A DNA stretch of 13,747 nucleotides from Paraphysoderma sedebokerense (Eukaryota > Blastocladiomycota > Physodermatomycetes > Physodermatales > Physodermataceae), in NCBI GenBank assembly GCA_025602915.1, contig JAHLJZ010000180.1, forward strand, positions 1 through 13,747. The letters are read 5' to 3'. Each line of letters opens with the position of its first letter. Positions within the stretch are counted from its first letter, which is position 1. Below are positions 1 to 6,898 of this stretch, piece after piece. The notes under the pieces are model-generated. The model was not told the origin of the DNA, did not search any database, and saw nothing but the letters and a program-made list of their open reading frames with translations. A program made the position numbers and the translations under genes.

Positions 1-300
1 GTGTTCTCTCCTTCTCAGCCTTTTATCGATCATGTCCTTGACAACACAAACTCTGGCGGTGTCTGCGTCAACGATACCATTGTTCACATTTCTTGCCCGA
101 CCGTTCCATTCGGCGGTGTCGGTGGATCAGGAACCGGTAGTTACCACGGTAAATACAGTTTTGACTGTTTCACTCATAAACGAGGTGTTTTGCACAAACC
201 GCACGGAATGGAGATCTTGAATGACATCCGTTATCCCCCATGGAGTGCGCAGAAAACCGAATGGATCAGTTGGTTGTTGTTCAAGAAAGTTGATGGATAA
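1..300 (+). CDS. Class 3 (fatty-aldehyde type) aldehyde dehydrogenase, C-terminal part
   Basis: This is the last 99 codons of an NAD(P)-dependent aldehyde dehydrogenase; the reading frame is open at the first base, so the 5' part, with the cofactor fold and catalytic Cys, lies outside the window. The visible part carries the family block NSGGVCVNDTIVHISCP at about residues 17-33, then PFGGVGGSGTGSYHGKYSFD with a THKR motif, which is typical of class 3 / fatty aldehyde dehydrogenases (ALDH3, yeast Hfd1). It ends in a tail with YPPW and a hydrophobic-aromatic stretch (WISWLLF) that could attach to a membrane, as in membrane-bound fatty aldehyde dehydrogenases. The family oxidises medium- and long-chain aldehydes from lipid breakdown to acids. 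The stop is TAA at 298-300. The family assignment is clear; substrate and location are inferred. Confidence 0.93.
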   Translation: MFSPSQPFIDHVLDNTNSGGVCVNDTIVHISCPTVPFGGVGGSGTGSYHGKYSFDCFTHKRGVLHKPHGMEILNDIRYPPWSAQKTEWISWLLFKKVDG

Positions 301-939
301 GTTGGGAATAATTGAGATGATGGAGTCCCATGAAGACTTTCCTTTATGTAAACCTTTGATGTTTCAACCACCAATGAAATAATAGATGATTTGTGTCTTT
401 TGACAATTTTGTATCGGTATCTCCTTCACTGTTAATATATCCAGTTATGCTATCTGTGACATGATGGTTGCTTCATGGTTACGAAGCTTTCCTTTCACTT
501 TAATTGCATGGTGAACGAAATATACTATAACCGGCGCTGCCGTTCAACTGACTTGCCATTTTATTACATTTCTATATTACCCTGAAGGGTTGGTTAAAAA
601 GGAATCTGTCACTCATTTTTCTTAATTGGAAGGATGCTCAAAGGGACCGGCATCATGTCGTGCATGATTTTTGGGATTTCTCGGTCATGGTCACTGGAGG
701 TCACTTGATCGATCGAGCTCGACAATTCTTCGCCGGGACGGCTTCCTGGGGCTGGATACGGGAATGGGCCGTGGTGTGGCACAAAACCTGAAAATTACTG
801 CACAGAAAGAGGAACAATTTCAGCTGGCTTTCAGCACTTTAAACCAATATATGTTGTAGATAATATTCAGTACCACTTACATGCCACATACCAACATCAA
901 TATTTTGCCATAAATCACAAAAGTATCAAGACTCACAAG
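301..939. other. Intergenic region between aldehyde dehydrogenase and hydrolase
   Basis: The stretch is mostly AT-rich and holds the 3' flank of the dehydrogenase and the promoter side of the hydrolase. I see no clear TATA box at the usual 50-60 nt before the ATG at 940; an AATATATG stretch lies about 90 nt upstream. The only content that looks coding is the GC-rich island at 552-791, listed separately. Confidence 0.5.
552..791 (+). other. GC-rich coding-like island, possible exon or gene relic
   Basis: From about 630 to 785 the DNA is clearly richer in G and C than its flanks. The plus strand has an 80-codon frame (stop codon before it at 549-551, TGA at 789-791) without a sensible start; its translation includes HHVVHDFWDFSVMVTGGHLI followed by a Trp-rich part. 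The minus strand is also open over much of the same DNA (about 800 down to a TGA at 609-611) and reads as an ordinary hydrophilic protein. I recognise neither. It could be an exon of an unpredicted gene, a decayed gene, or chance. The strand is not decided by anything I can see. Confidence 0.25.
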
Positions 940-2016
940 ATGTCCGCAACCGATACTTCGGCCCACCATCCACACCAACCCGAACCCGCCCAACTTCCGC
1001 TCCTTCCATCTATCGGTCCTCACTCTGTTGAAAAACAAAAACTCACAATTCCATCTCTCGACAATTTCCCTCTCTCAGCGACTCTCCACTTTCCCTCACC
1101 ATCTACCACCCCGTCACCCACCACACCCACCATCCTCATCCAATCCGCAACCGGCGTCCTCGAACGATTTTACCACGCTTTTGCATCTTTCCTTGCATCC
1201 CATGGTTTCATCGTATTATCCTACGACTACAGAGGTATCGGTAACTCTCTTCCTCCTCCACCGTCACCCAACAAACACCCATTATCATCATCCCATCACA
1301 TCACCATCTCAGATACATGGGCAACAAAAGATCAACCCGCTATGATTCATTACCTTACCTCGCATTACCCAACCCGAGAACTCGTCCTCATTGGAAACTC
1401 TGTAGGCGGACATATCCCCGCGTTATCACCCAACGCAGACAAAATTTCTCGTATGCTCTTCGTCTCCGTGAATTCAGCCTACTGGCGAAACGGGCAATCT
1501 AAATCCCAAATTTTATTCACATCTTATATTGCTTATCCGTTGTTGGTTCCTTTTTTCGGGTACTTCCCGTCTAAAAAAATGGGATTGTTCGAAGATATCC
1601 CGGCTGGTGTGATGAAAGATTGGATGGAGTTTTCGCGGTACCCAAAGTATATTTTGGGGAGGTACCCGGAGTTTACGCCTAATTTTGAGAAAATGAATTG
1701 TAAGATATTAGGATTGAGTTTTACAGACGACGATTACGTGACTGAAAGAGGGTTTAGTAGTTTTTTGGAATTGTACAAGAATTGTGAGAGATTTTTTGTT
1801 CATGTAAAACCGGGGGAAAAGGGACGTTGGGCGGAAAAAATGGACAGAGTGGCTCATTTTGGATTTTTTATGGAAAATGCAGAAAAACAGGCAGAAATGT
1901 GGAGTGCCGTTTTACCATTTTTGAAGGAAGGAAAATTGGGGGATACTTTTGAAAGGGAGGTGGAGATTGAGAAGCAAAAGAAATCAAGAAACGGGCACGG
2001 CAAAGCAAAATTATAA
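940..2016 (+). CDS. Alpha/beta hydrolase, COG4757 / serine aminopeptidase-like
   Basis: This intronless gene encodes a 358-aa hydrolase whose substrate is unknown. It shows an alpha/beta fold with FIVLSYDYRGIG (residues 90-101), a nucleophile elbow GNSVGG (152-157, Ser154), an acid loop FTDDDY (261-266) and a C-terminal catalytic His in AHFGFF (305-310). The block GYFPSKKMGLFEDIPAGVMKDW (207-228, listed here by its ends and core LFEDIPAGV) is characteristic of the COG4757 predicted hydrolases found in bacteria and fungi. The elbow has Asn where GHS is usual. Residues 1-65 and 103-118 are Pro/Ser/His-rich low complexity and look like additions to the family core. A basic tail (KQKKSRNGHGKAKL) ends the protein. 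The ATG at 940 follows an A-rich leader (CACAAG). There is no signal peptide, so a cytosolic enzyme is inferred. It converges with the superoxide dismutase gene 399 bp away. Confidence 0.9.
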   Translation: MSATDTSAHHPHQPEPAQLPLLPSIGPHSVEKQKLTIPSLDNFPLSATLHFPSPSTTPSPTTPTILIQSATGVLERFYHAFASFLASHGFIVLSYDYRGIGNSLPPPPSPNKHPLSSSHHITISDTWATKDQPAMIHYLTSHYPTRELVLIGNSVGGHIPALSPNADKISRMLFVSVNSAYWRNGQSKSQILFTSYIAYPLLVPFFGYFPSKKMGLFEDIPAGVMKDWMEFSRYPKYILGRYPEFTPNFEKMNCKILGLSFTDDDYVTERGFSSFLELYKNCERFFVHVKPGEKGRWAEKMDRVAHFGFFMENAEKQAEMWSAVLPFLKEGKLGDTFEREVEIEKQKKSRNGHGKAKL

Positions 2017-2414
2017 TGCTCCTTGACTTTTTGGTTTCAAACGCTTTCTCACTGTGTACATAATTTATGTTTTACCGGTAGAAATGATGAATACCCGCTG
2101 TTGTATGTTACATTATTAGGAGAGTTGGATTTCGGCTAACCTTCGAGCAACGCGCGAAATTCGGAGTCACAGCGCAGATATCGGTGATTCGGCAGTTATT
2201 CTCAGAATCAGGCAGAGAAGTGCCTAATGTGACCATGTAAAATTAAATACAGATTGAGCTTCGAAAATTGAATTTCTTAGTGTTCATACAAGATACACAA
2301 TACACAACATCAGCATGTAAGCACTATCAATACAGAATATACTATAATTTGCTTCTTGTTTGGTTGTAACCTCTTTTGTCAATCTAAGACATATATTCTT
2401 GAGACGCAACTTTC
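2017..2414. other. Convergent intergenic region
   Basis: This spacer separates the 3' ends of the hydrolase (+) and the superoxide dismutase (-). It must hold both 3' UTRs and polyadenylation signals. I see no open frame of note, no tRNA and no repeat. Confidence 0.5.
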
Positions 2415-3390
2415 TTACAATTTCATGCTTTTCATCAAGTTCTTTTCAGCGAAATCCCAGTTGACAAGTTTCCACCATGCTATGAAATTTAGAAGAGATC
2501 ACCGTTAGCATCCAATAGAACTGTGTAGGAGGAAGAAGAATGATAATGATCTTACAATCAACGTATTTGGCTCTGTTGTTGCGGAAATCAATGTAGTAGG
2601 CATGTTCCCAAACGTCACAGGTAAGGATGGGAGTAACAGAAGGATCTACATCACACAGCAAACATTTAAACAGTGAGTATTGACGATTATTAAAGCAGAA
2701 TGGAACGACAATTGACATGATTTGGCTGATGAGCCAAGAAAAACGAAAACGAACCGTTGATGGCACAGCCGGCATCATGGGTATCAACAATTTTCAAAGC
2801 ACCGGTACCAACATCTTGGACAAGCCATGCCCAACCACTACCAAAGTGACCACCAGCAGCACTGGAGAACTTGGTTTTGAAGTCATCAAAAGAACCGAAA
2901 GATTTGGTGATAAGTTTGTTGATTTGGCTGTCAGCAGCAGGGGCGTTTCCGTCGACGGCGGGGCGCATAGAGTTCCAGTAGAAGGTATGCTGTTGACAAC
3001 GACATTTGGATATCACAACGGAAATATAACGTTAATACCGAAAGGACTCAAGTCAACCGGTGAAGTTGATTTCAATAGCGATCGTCGGTGGATTGTCCGC
3101 GCGGTAAACAAACATGGAGTGAAGATAAAGGGTTGATGGTACACAAAGACACATACGTTCCAAACTTGAGCAGCACAGTTGTATACACCAGCGCTGACGG
3201 AAGGGGTGTCCTTCTTCTTGATGATTTCGTCGAGGGTGAGGTCCTTGAGGGGAGTATTGTCGATGGCAGCGTTCATCTTGGTGAGGTAGCCGGCATGGTG
3301 CTTGTTGTAGTGGTAGTCCAAGGTCTCTGCTGAGATCAAGGGTGCGAGGGCATCGAGGGAGTACGGGAGGGCGGAGAGTTTGTGGGACAT
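2415..3390 (-). CDS. Iron-type superoxide dismutase, four exons, complete
   Basis: Superoxide dismutase converts superoxide to hydrogen peroxide and oxygen. Exons on the minus strand are 3390-3157, 2989-2755, 2645-2556 and 2479-2415, which join to 624 nt and 207 aa. Introns are 167, 109 and 76 nt, starting GTATGT, GTTCGT and GTAAGA and ending AG. All four metal ligands are present: His27, His79 (first codon of exon 2), Asp167 and His171 in DVWEHAYY; Tyr35 is the gateway Tyr. AAQVWNHTFYW with Gln75, together with Ala151 in THDAG, is the pairing seen in Fe enzymes (E. coli SodB Gln69/Ala141), not Mn enzymes. The start at 3390 matches the usual N-terminus ([14 protein letters not shown]); no targeting sequence is visible, so a cytosolic protein is inferred. 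Exon 1 uses mostly C-ending codons, unlike the AT-rich neighbours, which suggests high expression. The metal is inferred from residues only. Confidence 0.93.
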
Positions 3391-4200
3391 GGTTCTTATC
3401 TTTCTTTCTTTCCTTAAAAGATGGAATGGAGTATTTTTTGGCAAGAGATGGAGGAAGACGAGAGGATTGAGGAACAAGACTGGGATGACTAAAGGGCCCA
3501 CCGCTAGGCCACATCGACGTGTCTTCAGGGTCCTTTATTATTTTCAAGCCGCGAAAAGACATGAAAGACATGGCGACAATCACAGTCAATTGCAGGATTG
3601 CGATAAGAGGGCAGAAGGGGATGTTTCCAGAAATACTGGTAAGACAGGGAATCGTCTTAAATTTTCATTACGATAGGTCAAGTGTTCAACTTGGATTTTA
3701 TTATATATACATTGGTATTACAAGGACAGAGCAATATGAGGTAAAGCAGATCTGCTAACGGCGACCAAGTATTATCGTCTTTTCACTGTAACACTCTTTT
3801 CGTAAACTTCTTCAAACGTATCCGCTACGTCATTTACGACAGGATCATACTGGTGTCTCGACTTGACGCATTTCGATAATCTATGAGCTGTTAAAATGTC
3901 GAACCAGCAATATACAAGTAATATTTAGAATGAAAGCCGGATGAATACTAAAATAAAGATTAAAGTATACCTTCTTCCGCGCATTTTGCCCTATCCTCAG
4001 GTCTTGCATTGATACAAGAATGGAATTGTTCAAATTGCGGTAAACAAGAGTGCACTATCTTTTGGAAAGCTGGGATACTATGCCGATTAATATTGAAATA
4101 AATAAGAATTTCGATGCCGTCAATTCATTAAATTGTGTTAAGACGAAAAACCAGCAACCCCATGTCAGCTTCACACATGTTATCGGCTTATGGCCTTCAA
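3391..4200. other. Upstream region of the superoxide dismutase gene, no confident gene
   Basis: On the superoxide dismutase coding strand, about 3391-3520 is a pyrimidine-rich leader (TC-rich blocks) of the kind found in promoters of strongly expressed fungal genes; no TATA box is evident. An in-frame ATG at 3501 would add 37 residues, but the added piece resembles no family sequence. From 3680 to 4190 the DNA is AT-rich with only short open frames, and I see nothing to annotate. Confidence 0.4.
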
Positions 4201-4452
4201 TCAGATAAACCATGACAATACAAACCGATCAGCCAGACATTCGTCTCTTTTTCGTTTTTCGAGTTCGCATCGACCGCCCAATCCTAGGTCAATACAGCTT
4301 TGGTACTCCATGATCTCTTCACTACAATTCTTTTGTGCTAATGTCCAGAAAAATGGATGCGTATGTTTGGAAGGGCTCGACTCCGGAGAGGAAGTCGTCG
4401 AAGAGGAATGTGGAACTGGTGGTGTGTTGATTGTCGGACCTTGGAATGGCAT
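4201..4452 (-). CDS. Small twin CX9C (CHCH-domain) protein, probably mitochondrial
   Basis: The frame encodes 83 aa in one exon. Residues 43-72 contain two CX9C motifs: Cys43-Cys53 and Cys62-Cys72, separated by eight residues, in a setting with predicted amphipathic helices (EEIMEYQS and ELEKRKRDE). This is the coiled-coil-helix fold of mitochondrial intermembrane-space proteins that are imported and oxidised by Mia40/Erv1; many act in cytochrome oxidase assembly or respiratory complexes. Residues 7-32 are Ser/Thr/Pro-rich low complexity, and there is no cleavable presequence, as usual for the class. I cannot assign it to a named member (Cmc, Coa, Mrp10 or others). The last residues (FVLSWFI) could instead be intron read-through, because a GTATTG follows the codon for Phe77; the 3' end is therefore less certain than the motif. 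Confidence 0.68.
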   Translation of the reverse strand: MPFQGPTINTPPVPHSSSTTSSPESSPSKHTHPFFWTLAQKNCSEEIMEYQSCIDLGLGGRCELEKRKRDECLADRFVLSWFI

Positions 4453-5056
4453 TTTGCAATAATATAATAATTGCGATTGAACACGGAGTTGTAAATTGTT
4501 TTGGTGTCACTTAAGAAAGATTTAATCAAAATGAATAGTTTGCTATTCGATGTTTAAATAGCGAGAGAAGGCAGAGAGCTGTATGAAACTTCGTTAGCGG
4601 ACCTCAACGATTTAAGAACTCGGCAAACTCTGCAAACAATGTCGCGATTAAAGTGACGTCATACAACTTCTAACTCTGCTCTATCCAATTCTTCAAGGAG
4701 TGACAAGAATTGAAGATCCACTTAACACAATTATATGAAAGTTTCATATATGTGGTCGTTTCAGGATCTCTCGATCCTACTACATGCCGTGTCCATCGGT
4801 ATCTGGTTTTGTCAGTCACATGGATAGAATCATAACATCAACGATTGCATTGGGATGAATTAAACAAAGACGGCTTTATTACAACAATGAATTAACTTCA
4901 TGTATATTAGTGATATATTTCATTTATGTGGCTGTATACATGCATGAGATGTTTTGCATGCGTATATTTGATTCGATTTTGGTTTACTTGCAAACCCTTT
5001 AATAGTGTGTGCTATGTCGTATTATCTTTCCCTCTACATGATGTAGGATATGACCA
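4453..5056. other. Intergenic region with short palindromes
   Basis: This AT-rich spacer holds a perfect 19-bp palindrome (4732-4750, listed separately) and a 13-bp one (CTACATGATGTAG, 5034-5046) just beyond the 3' end of the next gene. A 31-codon open stretch from 4557 to a TGA near 4653 reads like a charged helix but has no start or family match. Nothing else is supported. Confidence 0.35.
4732..4750. repeat. Perfect 19-bp palindrome
   Basis: TATATGAAA and its exact reverse complement TTTCATATA flank a single central G. It lies in non-coding DNA between the CHCH gene and the first two-membrane-segment gene. It could bind a dimeric regulator or be the end of a small mobile element, but AT-rich DNA also makes such palindromes by chance. 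Confidence 0.7.
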
Positions 5057-5773
5057 TTAAGGTGATTCTATATCTCTTGATTCTATGTTCTTAACTTGGA
5101 TGTGCTGAGAAGACATATCGTGAATGCGATGTTAGCATCTTGTCTATCGAGTCAGTTATGATTTATGAATTATTCATATTTACCACGTATGTACTCAAAC
5201 GGAAGGACCCGTTTCCGTCTCGAACAAGACTTGGTATGATGAAATCCATTTTCGGAACAATGAAGAGCTGTTGTTTGAAAAACTCTACGGAGTTGTCTGT
5301 CAAGAATTTGCACCTTTCTTTCATTCGCCTGAAAATCTGTGAACAAAGAGATGTGTCAGAAGAAATGTACATTCAAATTCCGATCTGCAACGTAGACAAA
5401 GGAAAAGAATACATACCAGGATCATTAAAAATATTTTGGGAATACAATACAAAACGTGTGCCCCAATTATCGCTGCAACACTTGATACTACCTTCTCTAA
5501 CGGTGGTTTTTCAATCAAAGTAAGGATAGTAAACACCACTAGGGAGGGTACAAATATCAGGTCTGACAGAAAAATCAAGAACGACAGGACTTTTGATAGC
5601 CCACAACGCAATAAAGGATCCAGTTCATAAATGACAGCCCATGAAAAGTTCGAGGATACGGTTTCTTGCTCTAAGATGGTGAATGCTCTGGGTGTTTCAA
5701 GCCAAGTAGGTCTCAGAAACAGAATCGGAATAGATTTATCTCTAGGGATGTCTATTCCGGCAGTGTTTGGCAT
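5057..5773 (-). CDS. Unrecognised two-membrane-segment protein, paralog A (three exons)
   Basis: I do not recognise this family. Exons are 5773-5417, 5336-5184 and 5104-5057, giving 119 + 51 + 15 = 185 aa; introns are 80 nt (GTATGT...CAG) and 79 nt (GTAAAT...CAG), all in phase 0. The model rests on comparison with the paralog at 11437-12188: 27 of the first 57 residues are identical without gaps, including DIP (8-10), FTILEQ (31-36) and ELDPLL (50-55). Two hydrophobic segments follow (about 60-88 and 95-118), then a basic FRRMKERC and a charged tail with IVPK and VRDGNG. The last exon encodes HIQVKNIESRDIESP, matching the paralog's last exon. Cys57 and Cys128 are conserved and would lie on the same side of the membrane. 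The layout (soluble N-part, hairpin, RR, short tail) recalls TMEM186/TMEM223-type mitochondrial proteins only loosely. It is divergent from the ferric reductase. Confidence 0.82.
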
Positions 5774-5827
5774 GATGCTCTAAGTACGGTCTAATTTTGG
5801 GGATACTGTACATGTTCTTGCCAATGC

Positions 5828-5835
5828 TATTTATA
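5828..5835 (-). promoter_or_regulatory. TATA box of paralog A
   Basis: TATAAATA on the minus strand starts 62 nt before the ATG at 5773. The other paralog has the same octamer at the same distance from its start, which makes it a probable core promoter element. Confidence 0.65.
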
Positions 5836-6446
5836 CTGATCCCACCGCAGTCGTTTGCAGTACTTTGAATATTTGAAGTCTTTGTAATCCTTGCTTAAAT
5901 TCTTACGCATTACTTTTGATTGACATTACCACAAAGCAAGTAAGGCTTAAGTGCATTGTACATTATTGCATATTATACCGAAATATCTGAATTCAGGAAT
6001 ACTTCGCTTCGAACGGATGAAAATTGAAGAGTTACTAGGTTTTATGTGTTCTTTAATTTGTGATCTAAGCGGTGTTTGGAGTCTGTGGAATAGTTGAATG
6101 ACACGGTTGCCAGTGTTTGAATCTTCAACTTAGTCTTCGTGACAAGATGCCGGAGAGTAGGCGGCCCACGAATGGATGAACATAAAAATTGAACTTTTTG
6201 AGTGTCTTACATAGCAATAATCAGGGAACAGTCATAAATAGGACATCCTATCCAATAGGTTGATTATTATCAAATATTCTAAGCTGTTCCATTCTTTTCC
6301 CTCGCCATCTTGCATTTTCATGACTGTTGTTGTTCCAATTTCAATTAAAGATTATGTCGTCAGAGAAACCACATAAAATTATTGCTGCTTTGTAGTATTG
6401 TTGGCTTAACCGCGCGGCATTTGTTTTAGAGCATCCGTCATCCTTC
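5836..6446. other. Divergent intergenic region, distal part
   Basis: This is the paralog A side of the roughly 1.1-kb region between two divergent genes. It contains no open frame of note and no perfect ATCWGATAA site; those begin at 6447. I see nothing else to annotate. Confidence 0.4.
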
Positions 6447-6455
6447 ATCAGATAA
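6447..6455 (+). promoter_or_regulatory. Iron-GATA site 1 (ATCAGATAA)
   Basis: This is a perfect match to ATCWGATAA, the consensus known for the fungal iron-sensing GATA repressors (Fep1, SreA, Urbs1). It lies 452 bp upstream of the ferric reductase ATG and is the most distal of four copies, all in the same orientation. Confidence 0.65.
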
Positions 6456-6556
6456 AAACTCTTTCATGTTGAACAATACTGGACATGAATCATGGATCAT
6501 ATTTGTTTCCGATCTCCGATAGAACCTAGAAATCCCCTAGCATTTAGTTCGTTCGG

Positions 6557-6565
6557 ATCTGATAA
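6557..6565 (+). promoter_or_regulatory. Iron-GATA site 2 (ATCTGATAA)
   Basis: Second perfect ATCWGATAA match, 110 bp from the first. An isolated GATAAG core lies 42 bp further on, at 6599-6604, without the ATCW half. Confidence 0.68.
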
Positions 6566-6630
6566 GAACCACGCCTGTCTTGACCACGCGGGGACGGCGA
6601 TAAGAGAATAATTTCTATTAAGAACAATGC

Positions 6631-6639
6631 ATCTGATAA
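6631..6639 (+). promoter_or_regulatory. Iron-GATA site 3 (ATCTGATAA)
   Basis: Third perfect ATCWGATAA match, 74 bp from the second and in the same orientation. Confidence 0.68.
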
Positions 6640-6737
6640 CTACCCAGCGTCATTGATGATTGATCATTGCTATATTATTGATCGAAGATCCAATTTGAAT
6701 TGTTGAATATTTGAACGGTGGTTGATCTACAGAGCTA

Positions 6738-6746
6738 ATCAGATAA
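6738..6746 (+). promoter_or_regulatory. Iron-GATA site 4 (ATCAGATAA)
   Basis: Fourth perfect ATCWGATAA match, 107 bp from the third and about 100 bp before the TATA box of the ferric reductase. A repressor bound here would be well placed to block initiation. Confidence 0.7.
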
Positions 6747-6841
6747 GGACGAAGTTGGATTGTTAATTTGTCGCACTGTTGAATCCCACGATGACTTTTC
6801 TGTGACAACATAAGAATAGATCGCATCCGGAGGCTCCTTTC

Positions 6842-6853
6842 ATCTGATATATA
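6842..6853 (+). promoter_or_regulatory. TATA box of the ferric reductase overlapping a GATA-like near-match
   Basis: TATATA at 6848-6853 starts 51 nt before the ATG at 6899, a spacing like that of the other genes here. It overlaps ATCTGATAT (6842-6850), one base from the iron-GATA consensus and 104 bp from site 4. If bound, it would compete directly with TBP; this is inference. Confidence 0.6.
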
Positions 6854-6898
6854 CTGCTCAGAGCGCCATTACAGCCAAAGAAATAACAACAGGAAGAG

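Noticed and set aside
2717-3136. Plus-strand open frame of 139 codons.
   Set aside because: It is antisense to exon 2 and intron 1 of the superoxide dismutase, whose splice sites and homology are clear.
3391-3501. A 37-residue N-terminal extension of the superoxide dismutase as a mitochondrial targeting sequence.
   Set aside because: The stretch overlaps the pyrimidine-rich leader, does not look like a typical Arg-rich amphipathic presequence, and the protein already starts at the normal family position at 3390.
4200-4208. A further ATCAGATAA as an iron-responsive site.
   Set aside because: It lies at the stop codon of the CHCH gene, alone and with no start codon nearby on either side; one chance copy is expected in a window of this size.
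5140-5523. Plus-strand open frame of 127 codons.
   Set aside because: It is antisense to paralog A, which is supported by a paralog, splice sites and a TATA box.
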